A stretch of 64,000 nucleotides of DNA from Cryptomeria japonica (lineage: Eukaryota > Streptophyta > Pinopsida > Cupressales > Cupressaceae). Shown here one piece after another: positions 55,621 to 64,000 of this stretch. The DNA lies in the NCBI RefSeq assembly GCF_030272615.1, contig NC_081405.1, positions 22,358,047 to 22,422,046 of the forward strand. Direction: 5' to 3'. Made by a program: the position numbers and the translations under genes. Numbering within the stretch: position 1 is the stretch's first letter; the number at the start of each line of letters is the position of its first letter. The notes beneath the pieces were generated by a model. That model worked only from the letters and a program-made list of their open reading frames with translations, did no database searches and was not told the origin of the DNA.

Positions 55621-57081
55621 TTAGATCTGTAGCTATTTGTTCTTGTTTTTAAGAATTTTTGCATTGGAAGCAAATCTGGGGTTTCAGGAATTTTTTTTTT
55701 GTACATAGGGATAGGCTTTTTTCTGAGCACTTTGGGCCTAAATGGACCTCACAATTGTGCTCAAAAGGCCCCAAAACCCCTATAGTCATATAAACTTTGC
55801 CTACTTTTGACTCCTAAACATCTGAGGGTAATTTTTTCTCCAAAACCAAGTCGTACGACCTTGGCACGCAAATCAAGAAAAAATTCAAAAAAAAAAAAAT
55901 TTGCCTTTTTATGGCATACAGGTAGAATTTTTGACTTTTTAAAAATATTCAAAAAAAATCAAAAGTCAGAAAAGGTGAAAAAAAACAAACAAGGGTTACA
56001 AAATTTATTTTCTTGGGGAGTTTGAGTATTTCGTAGGTACCGCAGCCCTGACAGTTTGGTTGTCGTACAACGATCGGACTTGTTAGCTTGGCCCCCGTCA
56101 GCCCTCCCGCCTCCCGTCGATCATCTGTCGGCCCCGCCCAGCTCCGCCAGCAATGTCGCTCCGCCCAGCCAACAGCGCCACCACCCGACCCAGCCAACAG
56201 CGTCGCTCTGCCTAGCCTGCGCCACCGCTCCGCTTGGCCAGCTCCGCCACCGCCCGACCACCTCCTCTGTGCCTGCCACTTCACCACTTCTCCTCGGAGC
56301 GCCACCAAAGTGCCACCGGAGTTCCACCGCAACACCGCTCATGCACGACATCCTCTTGGCTCCTCCACCGAACCTCCACCCTCTTACCTTTTTGAGGGGG
56401 GGTTCGTTTTTTGGCCATATCTTGAGCATCCGAAGTCCATTTTTGGAAAATGAAGAGGCATCGGAAAGATGATTCTAAGCCGGACCTCATGGTGTTGGAT
56501 TGTTTCCCGAATCTGTTGTTTGACTATACTTTTTTCTAGTCCAAGTCGAGCTTCTTTTCTGCACTTTCGGGGCCATAGAATGGGCAGACAAACTCTGTTT
56601 TTTGAAAATGAATAGGCATTGGAAAGCTCTCAGCATGCTTTATTCAGATATGTGATTTTTTTTCTCAAAATTTTCATCAAGTATATGAGATATCAGTTTG
56701 AATTTTTTTTGCTTATGCACTACTTCCTTCTCATTAATATGTACTGGGGTTTGGGTTTATCTATTGTGGGGGGTGTTTTCTCACTTTCTGTCATTTATAT
56801 CAGAAAAAAAGAACACCAAAACTCTCAAAACAAACAAACCCTTATGCATCTTCTGTCTATTCTGAAAGATCACATAATTAAAAAAACCAACAAGTAGGTG
56901 CAGGTGCAGAGTTTTGTTCTCATGGAAGATCCTTCAGTTGAGTTTTTTGAATTCACACAACTATCACACCTGGAAGCCCCGCATCACAAGGCTTCTTTGG
57001 ACACAAGGGTTGTGGTCTTATTTGGATGAGGTTTAGCCTGTATTGCAGCATCCCTATGAGCTTCTCTAGCATAGAAACAAG
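55621..57081 (+). other. Leader of W with GC-rich island
   Basis: About 1.46 kb before the recognisable gag. 56040-56400 is strikingly GC- and CpG-rich (repeated CGCCCAGC, CCGCC, CAGCGCCACC units) in an otherwise AT-rich window. Proline/alanine-rich ORFs run on both strands there (56056-56472 plus; 55949-56335 minus), but they show no domain and are probably compositional. The true gag start may lie in this leader's end. Confidence 0.55.
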
Positions 57082-57786
57082 ATGGATGAGGCCATGGGTT
57101 TTCTCTCCTTGCATGTCTCTAACAATCTTTTGTTTCACCTTGATGAGTTTCTCACTCCTCGGCCCATGTGGTTGAAGTTTGAGTCTCTCTTCAGGAGGGT
57201 TAATGAGATTCAGGCAGATTTGGTTTCCTTGTCAACTGATTCCTTTTCCACCATTGAAGATTTTTTGAACAAGTTCAAGACTACCAGATCTATTCTTCAG
57301 GGATGTGGCAAGACCAAAACAGACACAGAGTGCATTCACTTGATTCTTTCAAAGCTTCGAGGTCATTTTCAGTTTTTTGCCTTTGCTTTCTACTCTGCCA
57401 TGGATGGCTTGGGTGCTTGTTTCACCATGCCTACCTTTGATGTTTTTTGTGAGCATCTATCTCATGAGCATTCTCATCTTTCTCAGCTAGATATGCTCTC
57501 AGGATCCAAACACAAAGCATTGGTTGCTCAGTCCTCTAAGGAGAAACAAAAGCAGAAATTGAAGCCAAAGAAGCCTTTTGCAAGTAGTGAGCATCCCTCC
57601 AAGCCTGCTCCTAAGTCTGACTCTAAACCACCATTTCCTCTGAAACATGGGAAATCTTCACAGTCTGGTGAGTCTTCCTCCAAGACTAAGAACAGATCAA
57701 GAGACACTTGTAGTTTTTGTGGCAAGGAAGGACATCCAGTTTCCAGGTGTTGGAAATGCTTAGAGGCTTTAGAGGAAGCCATGTAG
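57082..57786 (+). pseudogene. gag: Gag of W
   Basis: MDEAMGFLSLHVSNNLLFHL, then LKFESLFRRVNEIQADLVSL and FLNKFKTTRSILQGCGKTKT, the UBN2/copia gag pattern. A CCHC knuckle is at the C-terminus (CSFCGKEGHPVSRC). The frame stops at TAG 57784 and continues in the same frame to the protease. The N-terminus is likely incomplete because several stops precede it. Confidence 0.85.
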
Positions 57787-58326
57787 CAACATCACATCTC
57801 CTCACCTCGGGCATTTTCTCCTTCCACAGGGAAAGGTCATGCTCTCACTACTTGAGCTTCAACCTATGGGTCCACATGGATACTTTATTCTAGTGATTCT
57901 CACCATATGACTCACACTCAGCAGTTGGTTACTTCTCTTGCCTCTTGTGGTACTTCATAGATTGCAGTGGGTGACTCAGTTCATCTTTCAGGCTTGGGTT
58001 CAGGTTCTATCTCTTTGGATGGGGGTACTCTGCAAGATGTTCTGGTTGTCCTTGACATCTTGATGAACCTCCTATCCATTTATCAGATTTGCCATTCTGG
58101 CTCTGGTAAGACAGTTGAGTTCTCACCACATGATGTGGTTATTCAAGATTTCCATGACTCTGATTTGGTTGTGGCTACTGGGAGTGTGGATATTGCATCT
58201 TGTCTGTACAGATTTGATGGATTTGAGCTCTCTATGGGTGTCAGTTTGTCTCTTATAGCACATGTAGATTCAGTGAGTAAGCTTTGGCATGAGTGCTTGG
58301 GCCATGTCAATTATAGATATCTTTAG
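57787..58326 (+). pseudogene. pro: Protease and pre-integrase of W
   Basis: The active-site region reads WILYSSDSHHMTHTQQL near 57880-57915, where WILDSGASHHMT is expected: the catalytic aspartate is a tyrosine codon and the glycine is serine. GSGSISLDGGTLQDVLVV and LWHECLGHVNYRYL (zinc-binding histidines) follow. TAG at 57958 and TAG at 58324 are in frame. Confidence 0.83.
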
Positions 58327-58329
58327 CAG

Positions 58330-59213
58330 ATGAGTACACAGGCACTTGTTCTTGGGCTCCCACAAATTTCCTGCACTGATGGTGTTTGTCATGGTTGTGT
58401 GCTTGGCAAGCATCACAGAGATCCCTTTTTAAAGGGAAGACCCTCTTGTGCTTTGACACCCTTGGAGTTGATTCATAGTGATCTCATGTCATTTCCCACT
58501 CCTTTTTCTGGGGCCAAGTATGTACTCACTTTTATTGATGACTTCTCCAGACACACATGGGTGTACTTTCTTAAGTACAAGTCTGATGTCTTTGATTCAT
58601 TTCAAATCTTCAATACATTTGTAGAGAAGCAATCTGGCTGTTCTATTCAGCAGATATGTACAGATAATAGGGGGGAGTATGTGAATCAGGCTTTTAGAGA
58701 TTTTTGCACTAAGCATGGTTTGTAGCATCAGTTTACTGTTCCCTACACCCCTCAGCAGAATGGTGTCGCTGAGCGCAAGAACAAAAATTTATGGGAGATG
58801 GCAAATTGTATGATTCAGTCCAGGTCCATGGATTCATCTTTTTGGGCTGAGGCAGTCAATTGTGCCAACTATATTTAGAATTGGATGCCTCACAAGGCTA
58901 TTCGACATATGACTCCTGAGGAGGCTTGGTCTCATGACAAGCCTAATGTTTCCTTTTTCTGAGTATTTGGTAGTGAAGCATGAGATTTTATTCCTGATGA
59001 TCAAAGGAAAGCCATGGAGCGGAAGAGACAACTGCTCATTTTTTTTGGCTACTATGAGGATGTTAAGGCATGTAGGTTGTTTGATCTTGATTCCAGAGAG
59101 GTCCTGTTTCGACGGGATGTTCAGTTTGATGAGCGCCTTCCCACAGTGGATACCCCGACTCCAATGTCTACCCCTCTACCTACTCCTTCCACTGCATCTC
59201 TTTAGGATTCTTT
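58330..59213 (+). pseudogene. int: Integrase of W
   Basis: CHGCVLGKHHRDPF, IHSDLMSFPTPFSGAKYVLT with first aspartate, CTDNRGEYVNQAFRDFC with the second, then beyond TAG 58723 TPQQNGVAERKNKNLWEMAN with the glutamate, and the EAWSHDKPNVSFF and FGSEA blocks before FFGYYEDVKACRLFDLDSRE. Four to five in-frame stops, one frame. Confidence 0.88.
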
Positions 59214-59451
59214 TGAGGATGATTCTGATGATGGTGATGATGATCCACCATCCCCACCTCCACCTGCTCCACCTCAGATGCCCAAGTGGGGTCGCTTTAC
59301 TGTTGAGGCGACAGGTTCTATGACCAGTGATCCTTCAAATACTCATTGCACCCATTCTCATACTGTGGGTTTCAATCTTTTGAGTCATGCCATTTCAAAT
59401 GATCCTTAGAAGTTTTCAGAAGCTACAGGACACCCTTAGTGGGATTGTTCT

Positions 59452-60330
59452 ATGGAGGAGTATTCTTATTTGATGCGGAATCATACTTGGGATCTCTGTC
59501 CTCTTCTTAAGGGAAGAAAGATGGTTAGGTGTCGCTAGTTGTATCACACTAAGTATGTTGTTGATGGTTCCACTGACAAGTACAAAGCACATCTTGTTGT
59601 GAAGGGTTTATCATAGGTTGAGGGTATTGATTACTCCGAGACCTTTGCCCTTGTCACCAAGATGAACTTTATGCTCTTTGTCCTCTCTCTTGCAGCTTCT
59701 CAGGAATGGCCTATTTTTCAGATGGATGTGAAGAGTTCCTTCTTGCATGGGGACCTACAGGAGGAAATCTACATGGAGCAGCCTCAGGGATTTGTGCAGG
59801 ACAGTTCTTTGGTTTGCAAACTTAGGCATTCATTGTATGGTCTCAAACAAGCCCCTCGGGCTTGGTATGAGAAGATGGATTCATTCTTGCTCTCCATTGG
59901 TTTCACCCACAATCATTCTGATCACAGTGTATATTCAGCTTCTTGAGAGTGAGATCCCGATTCTTGTGCTCTATGTTGATGATCTCCTCATCACAAGTAT
60001 CTCATCCTCTATGATTTAGCATATTCAGCGAGCCTTGATGAACCAGTTTGAGATGACAGACCTTGGTCTTCTGCACTATTTCCTTGGTCTTCAAGTGATT
60101 CAACCTTCTGATGGGATCTATATTTACCAGCAGAAGTATGCTCTTGACATGCTTTGATGCTTTGGTATGCCTTATTGCAAGCCTGATCGCACTTCTTTTC
60201 ATTCAGGGGTTGTTTTGATTCCTACTTGTCCCACTCCTTCAGTAGATTCTACACTTTACAAGCAGTTGATTGGCAGTTTGTTGTACCTGACCCACACCCA
60301 TCCTGATCTTTCCTTTGTGGTTGGCCTTGT
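59452..60330 (+). pseudogene. pol: Reverse transcriptase of W
   Basis: [72 protein letters not shown], then a one-base frameshift near 59940 followed by LVLYVDDLLITS with intact YVDD, MTDLGLLHYFLGLQV and YKQLIGSLLYLTHTHPDLSF. Several stops, mostly glutamine or arginine codons. Confidence 0.9.
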
Positions 60331-60860
60331 CTCTTGATTCTCCCACGATCCTCATGAGAGTCATTGGCAAGCTGCCAAATACATTTTGCGGTACATTCAG
60401 GGCTCTAGCTCTCATGGCATTCACTACACATCAGGGGAACCTCACAATGTTGGCTACACTGACTCCGATTGGGCTAGTGATGTCACTGATCAAAAGTCCA
60501 CTTCTGGCTTTGTTTTCTATCTTGGCTCTATTCTTATGACATGGTCTTGCAAGAAGCAGATTGCTCATGCATTATCATCTACAGAGGCTGAGTACCGAGC
60601 TATTGTGCTCGCTAGTCAGGAGATCTTATGGCTTCAACAATTGATGATTGAGTTTGGTTTTCCTCCTGATAGTCCCACTGTTCTTTTGGTGTGATAATCA
60701 AAGTGTTATTCATATTTCTTGCAACCCGGTAGAGAATCAACAGACAAAGCATATTGAACTTCACATGCATTTCATCCGCTAGTTGATTCAGGATGGTTCT
60801 CTCATTCTGGAGTACATTCCCACTGCTGAGTAGGTTGCAGATATCTTCATGAAACATTTT
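60331..60860 (+). pseudogene. pol: RNase H of W
   Basis: YIQGSSSHGIHYTSGEPHNV, then YTDSDWASDVTDQKSTSGFV with the first acid, and LSSTEAEYRAIVLASQEILW. After a shift, CDNQSVIHISCNPVENQQTK, HIELHMHFIR and LEYIPTAEQVADIFMKHFSS, the copia C-terminus. Confidence 0.9.
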
Positions 60861-61140
60861 TCATCACCATGCTATCTTCAATTGCACTCTATGCTTGGGG
60901 TGAAGGAAGTTGTCCTTGGGGGGCCTTTATGAGGTCTTCCTTCCTTCTTCTTTCAGCATGTTCTTTTATCTCTTTTTGGAGAGGAGTTTTTTCCCATTGA
61001 GTTTTCTCCTTTTTCTCTGTTTCATAGAGATTTCATTGTATTTGGGTATCTGATTAGGCCTTGTTGTTAGGACCCATCTTTCCTGCTTTCAGTAGTTGTT
61101 CTAGGTTTTAGCTTCTCCCTAAGTCTAGCTTAAGGGGGGG
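60861..61140 (+). other. 3' untranslated region and polypurine tract of W
   Basis: T-rich tail ending TAAGGGGGGG (61131-61140), directly before the 3' LTR. Confidence 0.85.
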
Positions 61141-61510
61141 TGTTAGATTAATCGGATCTTTACTTGATTAATTAAACAATATTTGTTTAATTCTTTAAAT
61201 TACCTATTATCTCTTTTTTACACTTAAGCTAACATTAGGTGCATAATAATTAATTATTTTATTAATTATTATGTGCAAGCCTAGGGTTTTCCCTTTTAGG
61301 GTTTCTTGACCTATTAGAGGTTAATTTTCTTTTCTTTGTATCATAATGACATTACACATTTTGGTGAATATTGAGCTCTCATCTTTTGAGCATTTTTCTT
61401 GTGTTTTTTGTCTTTTAGATTATTTGCTTTCTTGCATCTCCTTGTAACAGATTATTCAGCTTGCAGAAGATCTTCAAGCTCATGTGGGGTTGTATTTCTC
61501 AACTCTCACA
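61141..61510 (+). repeat. 3' LTR of W (370 bp)
   Basis: TGTTAGATTAATCGGATC start and CTCAACTCTCACA end, followed by AAAAC. Confidence 0.94.
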
Positions 61511-61515
61511 AAAAC
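61511..61515. repeat. Target-site duplication of W, right (AAAAC)
   Basis: Exact match to 55232-55236. The Z frame reads KTPYE across the empty site. Confidence 0.9.
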
Positions 61516-62566
61516 CCCTTATGAGTAATGGACCAGGAAGACTCCCATTGTGAGTTACTTTAAGATATTTGGGAGTAAGTGTTATATCAAGAGAAGTGAT
61601 CATTTGAGCAAATTTGATGCTAAATATGATGAAGGAATATTTTTGGGATATTCCACTAAGAGAAAAGATCTCAAGTGCTACAATAATAGAACTCAGAAGA
61701 TTGTTGAGAGCATCAATGTCAAGGTTGATGAATCACTTGAGAAATCTGAGGGAACCAGCAGCAAGAAAGTGGAAGGTGAACCAAGAATAGCTTTTTGGGA
61801 ACCGGTTACAACAGAAACAAGCAAAGATCTTAGTGTTCCTATACCGGTAGAAGTTGTGGTAGGAGAAGAAGAAGATGGAGAAGAAGGAGAAGAGGAAAAG
61901 CAAGAAGAACCAGCTAGAGTCATTCCTAGATATGTGAAATTGCATCATGATCCGAAGCAGATCATAGGAGATAAAGATGCAGGGATACTCACAAGAAGAA
62001 AAGTGAAAGTAAACTCTTGCATGATTTCTGAATTATAACCCAAGACTTCCAGAGAAGCACTTACAGATGAAGATTGGATTAAAGCAATGGAAGAGGAGCT
62101 AGACTAGACAGAAAAGAATGTAACATGGTATTTGGTACCCTGACTAGAACACAAAAATGTCATAGGTACAAAATGGGTCTTCAGGAATAAGCTAAATGAA
62201 GAAGGTACATTTATAAGAAACAAGGCTAGGCTTGTATGCAAGGGATATGCTCAGGAGGTGGGATAAGACTATGGAGAAACCTTTGCTCCTATGACTAGAC
62301 TAGAAGGTGTTCAAATGCTACTTGTATTTTCAGCATTTAAGGGATTTACGGTATATCAGATGGATGTGAAGTCTACATTCTTGAATGGAATCCTTGAAGA
62401 GGAAGTATATATAGAGCAACCGAAAGGGTTTTCCCTATCAGAAGATAGTAACATGGTGTGTAGATTACACAAAGCCTTGTATGGATTGAAACAAGCACCT
62501 AGGGCATGGTATTAAAGGTTACATTCTCATCTTGTGAAGATTGGATTTCATAGAACAAGTGAAGAT
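61516..62566 (+). pseudogene. pol: Integrase end and N-terminal RT of Z
   Basis: YFKIFGSKCYIKRSDHLSKF, FLGYSTKRKDLKCYNNRT and an acidic linker (61860-61910) end at TAA 62036. Then, across stops, DEDWIKAMEEEL, GTKWVFRNKLNEEGTF, and the open part 62291-62515 with [20 protein letters not shown] and [13 protein letters not shown]. It ends at KIGFHRTSED where the TIR insertion begins. Confidence 0.88.
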
Positions 62567-63725
62567 GGGCAAGTGCAAGGTAATGAGTCACAAATTCGTG
62601 GAAGTCCGCATGTTGGAAAATGAGCTCTTATAAACGAGGGCCCATTTATGCTTTAGGATCCCGAGCCGAAAGGTAATGAGGATCTAAAGAAAAACAAAAT
62701 GGGCCCCATTTTGTTCTAAAATGGGGGCCCACTTTTAAACAAAACGGGGGCCCGTTTTTTAAAAACAGGCCCCCGTTTCTAAATGGCATTTTTTGTTTTT
62801 TTTCCACAAGCCACCCTTGTTTGAAAATGGGGGCCCGTTTTGTGGAAGTTGATTCCACAACCCGCCACTTGGCTCGAGATTAGGCCCGGGATAGGCCTGG
62901 GATGGCCACACCTGAGACATGGACCTGCAAATTCAAATCTCCATGAATGAAAGCATAAATATGAACTTCAGAAGTAGTTTACGCACCTCTAATCAAAGAA
63001 TTTTTATACAAAATTAAAACCCATTTCAAATTATACTGTCTAGATTCTAAATATGTAAATTTATTTAAACATTGATTATTTTAACTATTTTTCATTTAAT
63101 TTATACTAAATTGGGTCCATAAATTTGAAATATTAACTAATTTTGTTAATTTAATAACTTATTTACTTTAAAGAATTTTGGAAAAAAAAATTATATGTCA
63201 TCAATCTACACAAAATTATTTTGTATTTTAAAAAAATAAAAATTAAAAAAATGTTAATTTTACATCAAATTATGTGGGTCGTACACGTCAAATTTTTAAA
63301 AAAATAATTATGGCCATTAAAAAATTAATTAAAAAAACATATTAGAAAAAAAAATACAAAAAAATATGTTCATCAATCTTCAGTGTGTTACAAACCATTT
63401 CCTAAAACGGTTTGAGAAAATAATTTAAATTGTGTTAAAAAGTGTGGGTCGTACACATGCATGGTATGGTCCTGAAACAGACATTTTTAAAACATAGTTT
63501 TTAGAACTCCATTCAAAACATTATTTTTTATTATGTGGGTATTAAAATAAATTACATATTTGGAAAGTACACTCATAGAGCTATCTTTTATATTCATGAC
63601 TTTTTCGAAGATTCAATCTCTAAGTGTTTCAAAATTTAAGCTCAAATGAGACAAAATCTGAAAATCAAGGAAAACACTTCCAATTTTTGGCCAAAAAGTG
63701 GACTCATCTTCTTGCACTGACCCAG
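62567..63725. mobile_element. Unclassified 1.16-kb insertion with imperfect terminal inverted repeats
   Basis: It interrupts the Z RT exactly between HRTSED and SNIYLKSEG. GAT flanks both sides (62564-62566 and 63726-63728). The 5' end GGGCAAGTGCAAGGTAATGA and the reverse complement of the 3' end TGGGTCAGTGCAAGAAGATG share AGTGCAAG, ATGAGTC and, further in, TGGAAGT. No transposase is seen, so it is non-autonomous. The left third has several GGGGGCCCGTTTT-type units in both orientations (62700-62850). The rest is AT-rich, with two GTGGGTCGTACAC copies (63273 and 63445). A 3-bp duplication without TTA/TAA does not settle the superfamily. Confidence 0.65.
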
Positions 63726-63728
63726 ATA

Positions 63729-64000
63729 GCAACATCTACTTGAAATCAGAAGGTGATCAGATTCTGATCTATGAAGTATTTGTAGATGACATAATATTTG
63801 GAAGAGATGATGAAATAAGCCATGAATTTGCAGATATAATGAAGAAAGAGTTTGAGATGTCTCTGATTGGAGAGATAAAGTTCTTCATTGGTTTACAGAT
63901 TCAGCAAATGAAAGAGGGTATTTTTATTACCCAATCCAAGTATGTCAAAGAGGTATTGAAGATCTTTGGTAGTGACTAGCTGTAAACTGACTAAGGAAGA
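63729..64000 (+). pseudogene. pol: C-terminal RT of Z, runs off the window
   Basis: SNIYLKSEGDQILIYE, catalytic FVDDIIFGRDDE (intact), then FEMSLIGEIKFFIGLQIQQM and GIFITQSKYVKEVLKIFG. TAG at 63977 ends it just before the CKLTK-like block in another frame, so a small indel is present at about 63970. Confidence 0.88.

Larger units (their letters stand above)
55237..61510 (+). mobile_element. W: complete short-LTR Ty1/copia element (6.3 kb) inside Z
   Basis: LTRs of 372 and 370 bp, primer site, polypurine tract, full copia domain order on the plus strand, and a perfect AAAAC duplication. It is distinct from the other copia elements: short LTRs, a differently built gag and a long leader. All ORFs are broken. 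Confidence 0.95.
51379..64000 (+). mobile_element. Z: Ty1/copia element, 3' end outside window, split by W and a TIR insertion
   Basis: 5' LTR, primer site, gag, protease, integrase and RT on the plus strand, interrupted at 55236 and 62566. The 3' part runs off the window in the RT. All coding parts bear stops or shifts. Confidence 0.92.

Noticed and set aside
56056-56472. Pro/Ala-rich ORF in the W leader as a real gene
   Set aside because: Both strands are open because of high GC. No domain, and no link to the gag frame.
62567-63725. Classification of the TIR insertion as CACTA, PIF/Harbinger or hAT
   Set aside because: Termini do not start with CACT, the 3-bp flank is not TTA/TAA, and there is no 8-bp duplication. 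Left unclassified.
1-64000. Ordinary plant genes, tRNA or rRNA genes
   Set aside because: Every long frame with recognisable domains belongs to a retroelement or its passenger ORF, and no tRNA or rRNA signature was seen on either strand.

Overview
This window is a nest of LTR retrotransposons from a large, repeat-rich seed-plant nuclear genome. No ordinary host gene, tRNA, rRNA, CRISPR array or bacterial operon was recognised. Very long Ty3/gypsy and Ty1/copia elements, stacked insertions, AT-rich LTRs and heavy decay by C:G to T:A changes fit a giant plant genome. The copia LTR style and the gypsy family make a conifer my best guess, but that is an inference.

Layout. 1-12601 is the body and 3' LTR of a plus-strand Ty3/gypsy element of the Tat type (called G1 here), whose 5' end lies outside the window. 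12602-18754 is old repeat debris: a (GT)41 microsatellite, a probable solo LTR related to G1, and a cluster of foldback repeats. 18760-51196 is one minus-strand copia element (Y) with a perfect 5-bp target duplication (GGTTT). Two full elements are nested inside it: a second copy of the Tat family on the minus strand (G2, 20223-37815), which itself carries a copia solo LTR (27062-28557, duplication GGTTA), and a plus-strand copia element (C3, 40523-48293). From 51379 to the window end is another plus-strand copia element (Z). It is split by a complete short copia element (W, 55237-61510, duplication AAAAC) and by an unclassified 1.16-kb insertion with imperfect terminal inverted repeats (62567-63725). 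Y and Z both landed in the same foldback repeat.

The most interesting unit is the Tat family, seen twice (G1 and G2). It has one continuous gag-protease-G-patch-RT-RNase H-second RNase H-integrase reading frame of about 2,500 codons. Between pol and the 3' LTR, on the opposite strand, it carries a long ORF for a plant mobile domain (PMD; MAIN/MAIL-like) protein followed by a low-complexity linker and a probable coiled coil. Both copies have an in-frame TAG at the same place between the PMD and the tail. The ORF is preceded by an array of about seven copies of ACTTTGTGATGAACAGGGAG. The internal region is flanked near both ends by arrays of CACAGACGCG-like units, and the LTR U3 begins with five consecutive AT palindromes.

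All elements have broken reading frames. Most nonsense changes are CAA/CAG/CGA or TGG codons turned to stops, as expected from methylcytosine deamination in silenced DNA. Insertion order from the breaks: foldback first, then Y and Z in it (order between them unknown), then G2 and C3 in Y, the solo LTR's parent in G2, and W and the TIR insertion in Z.
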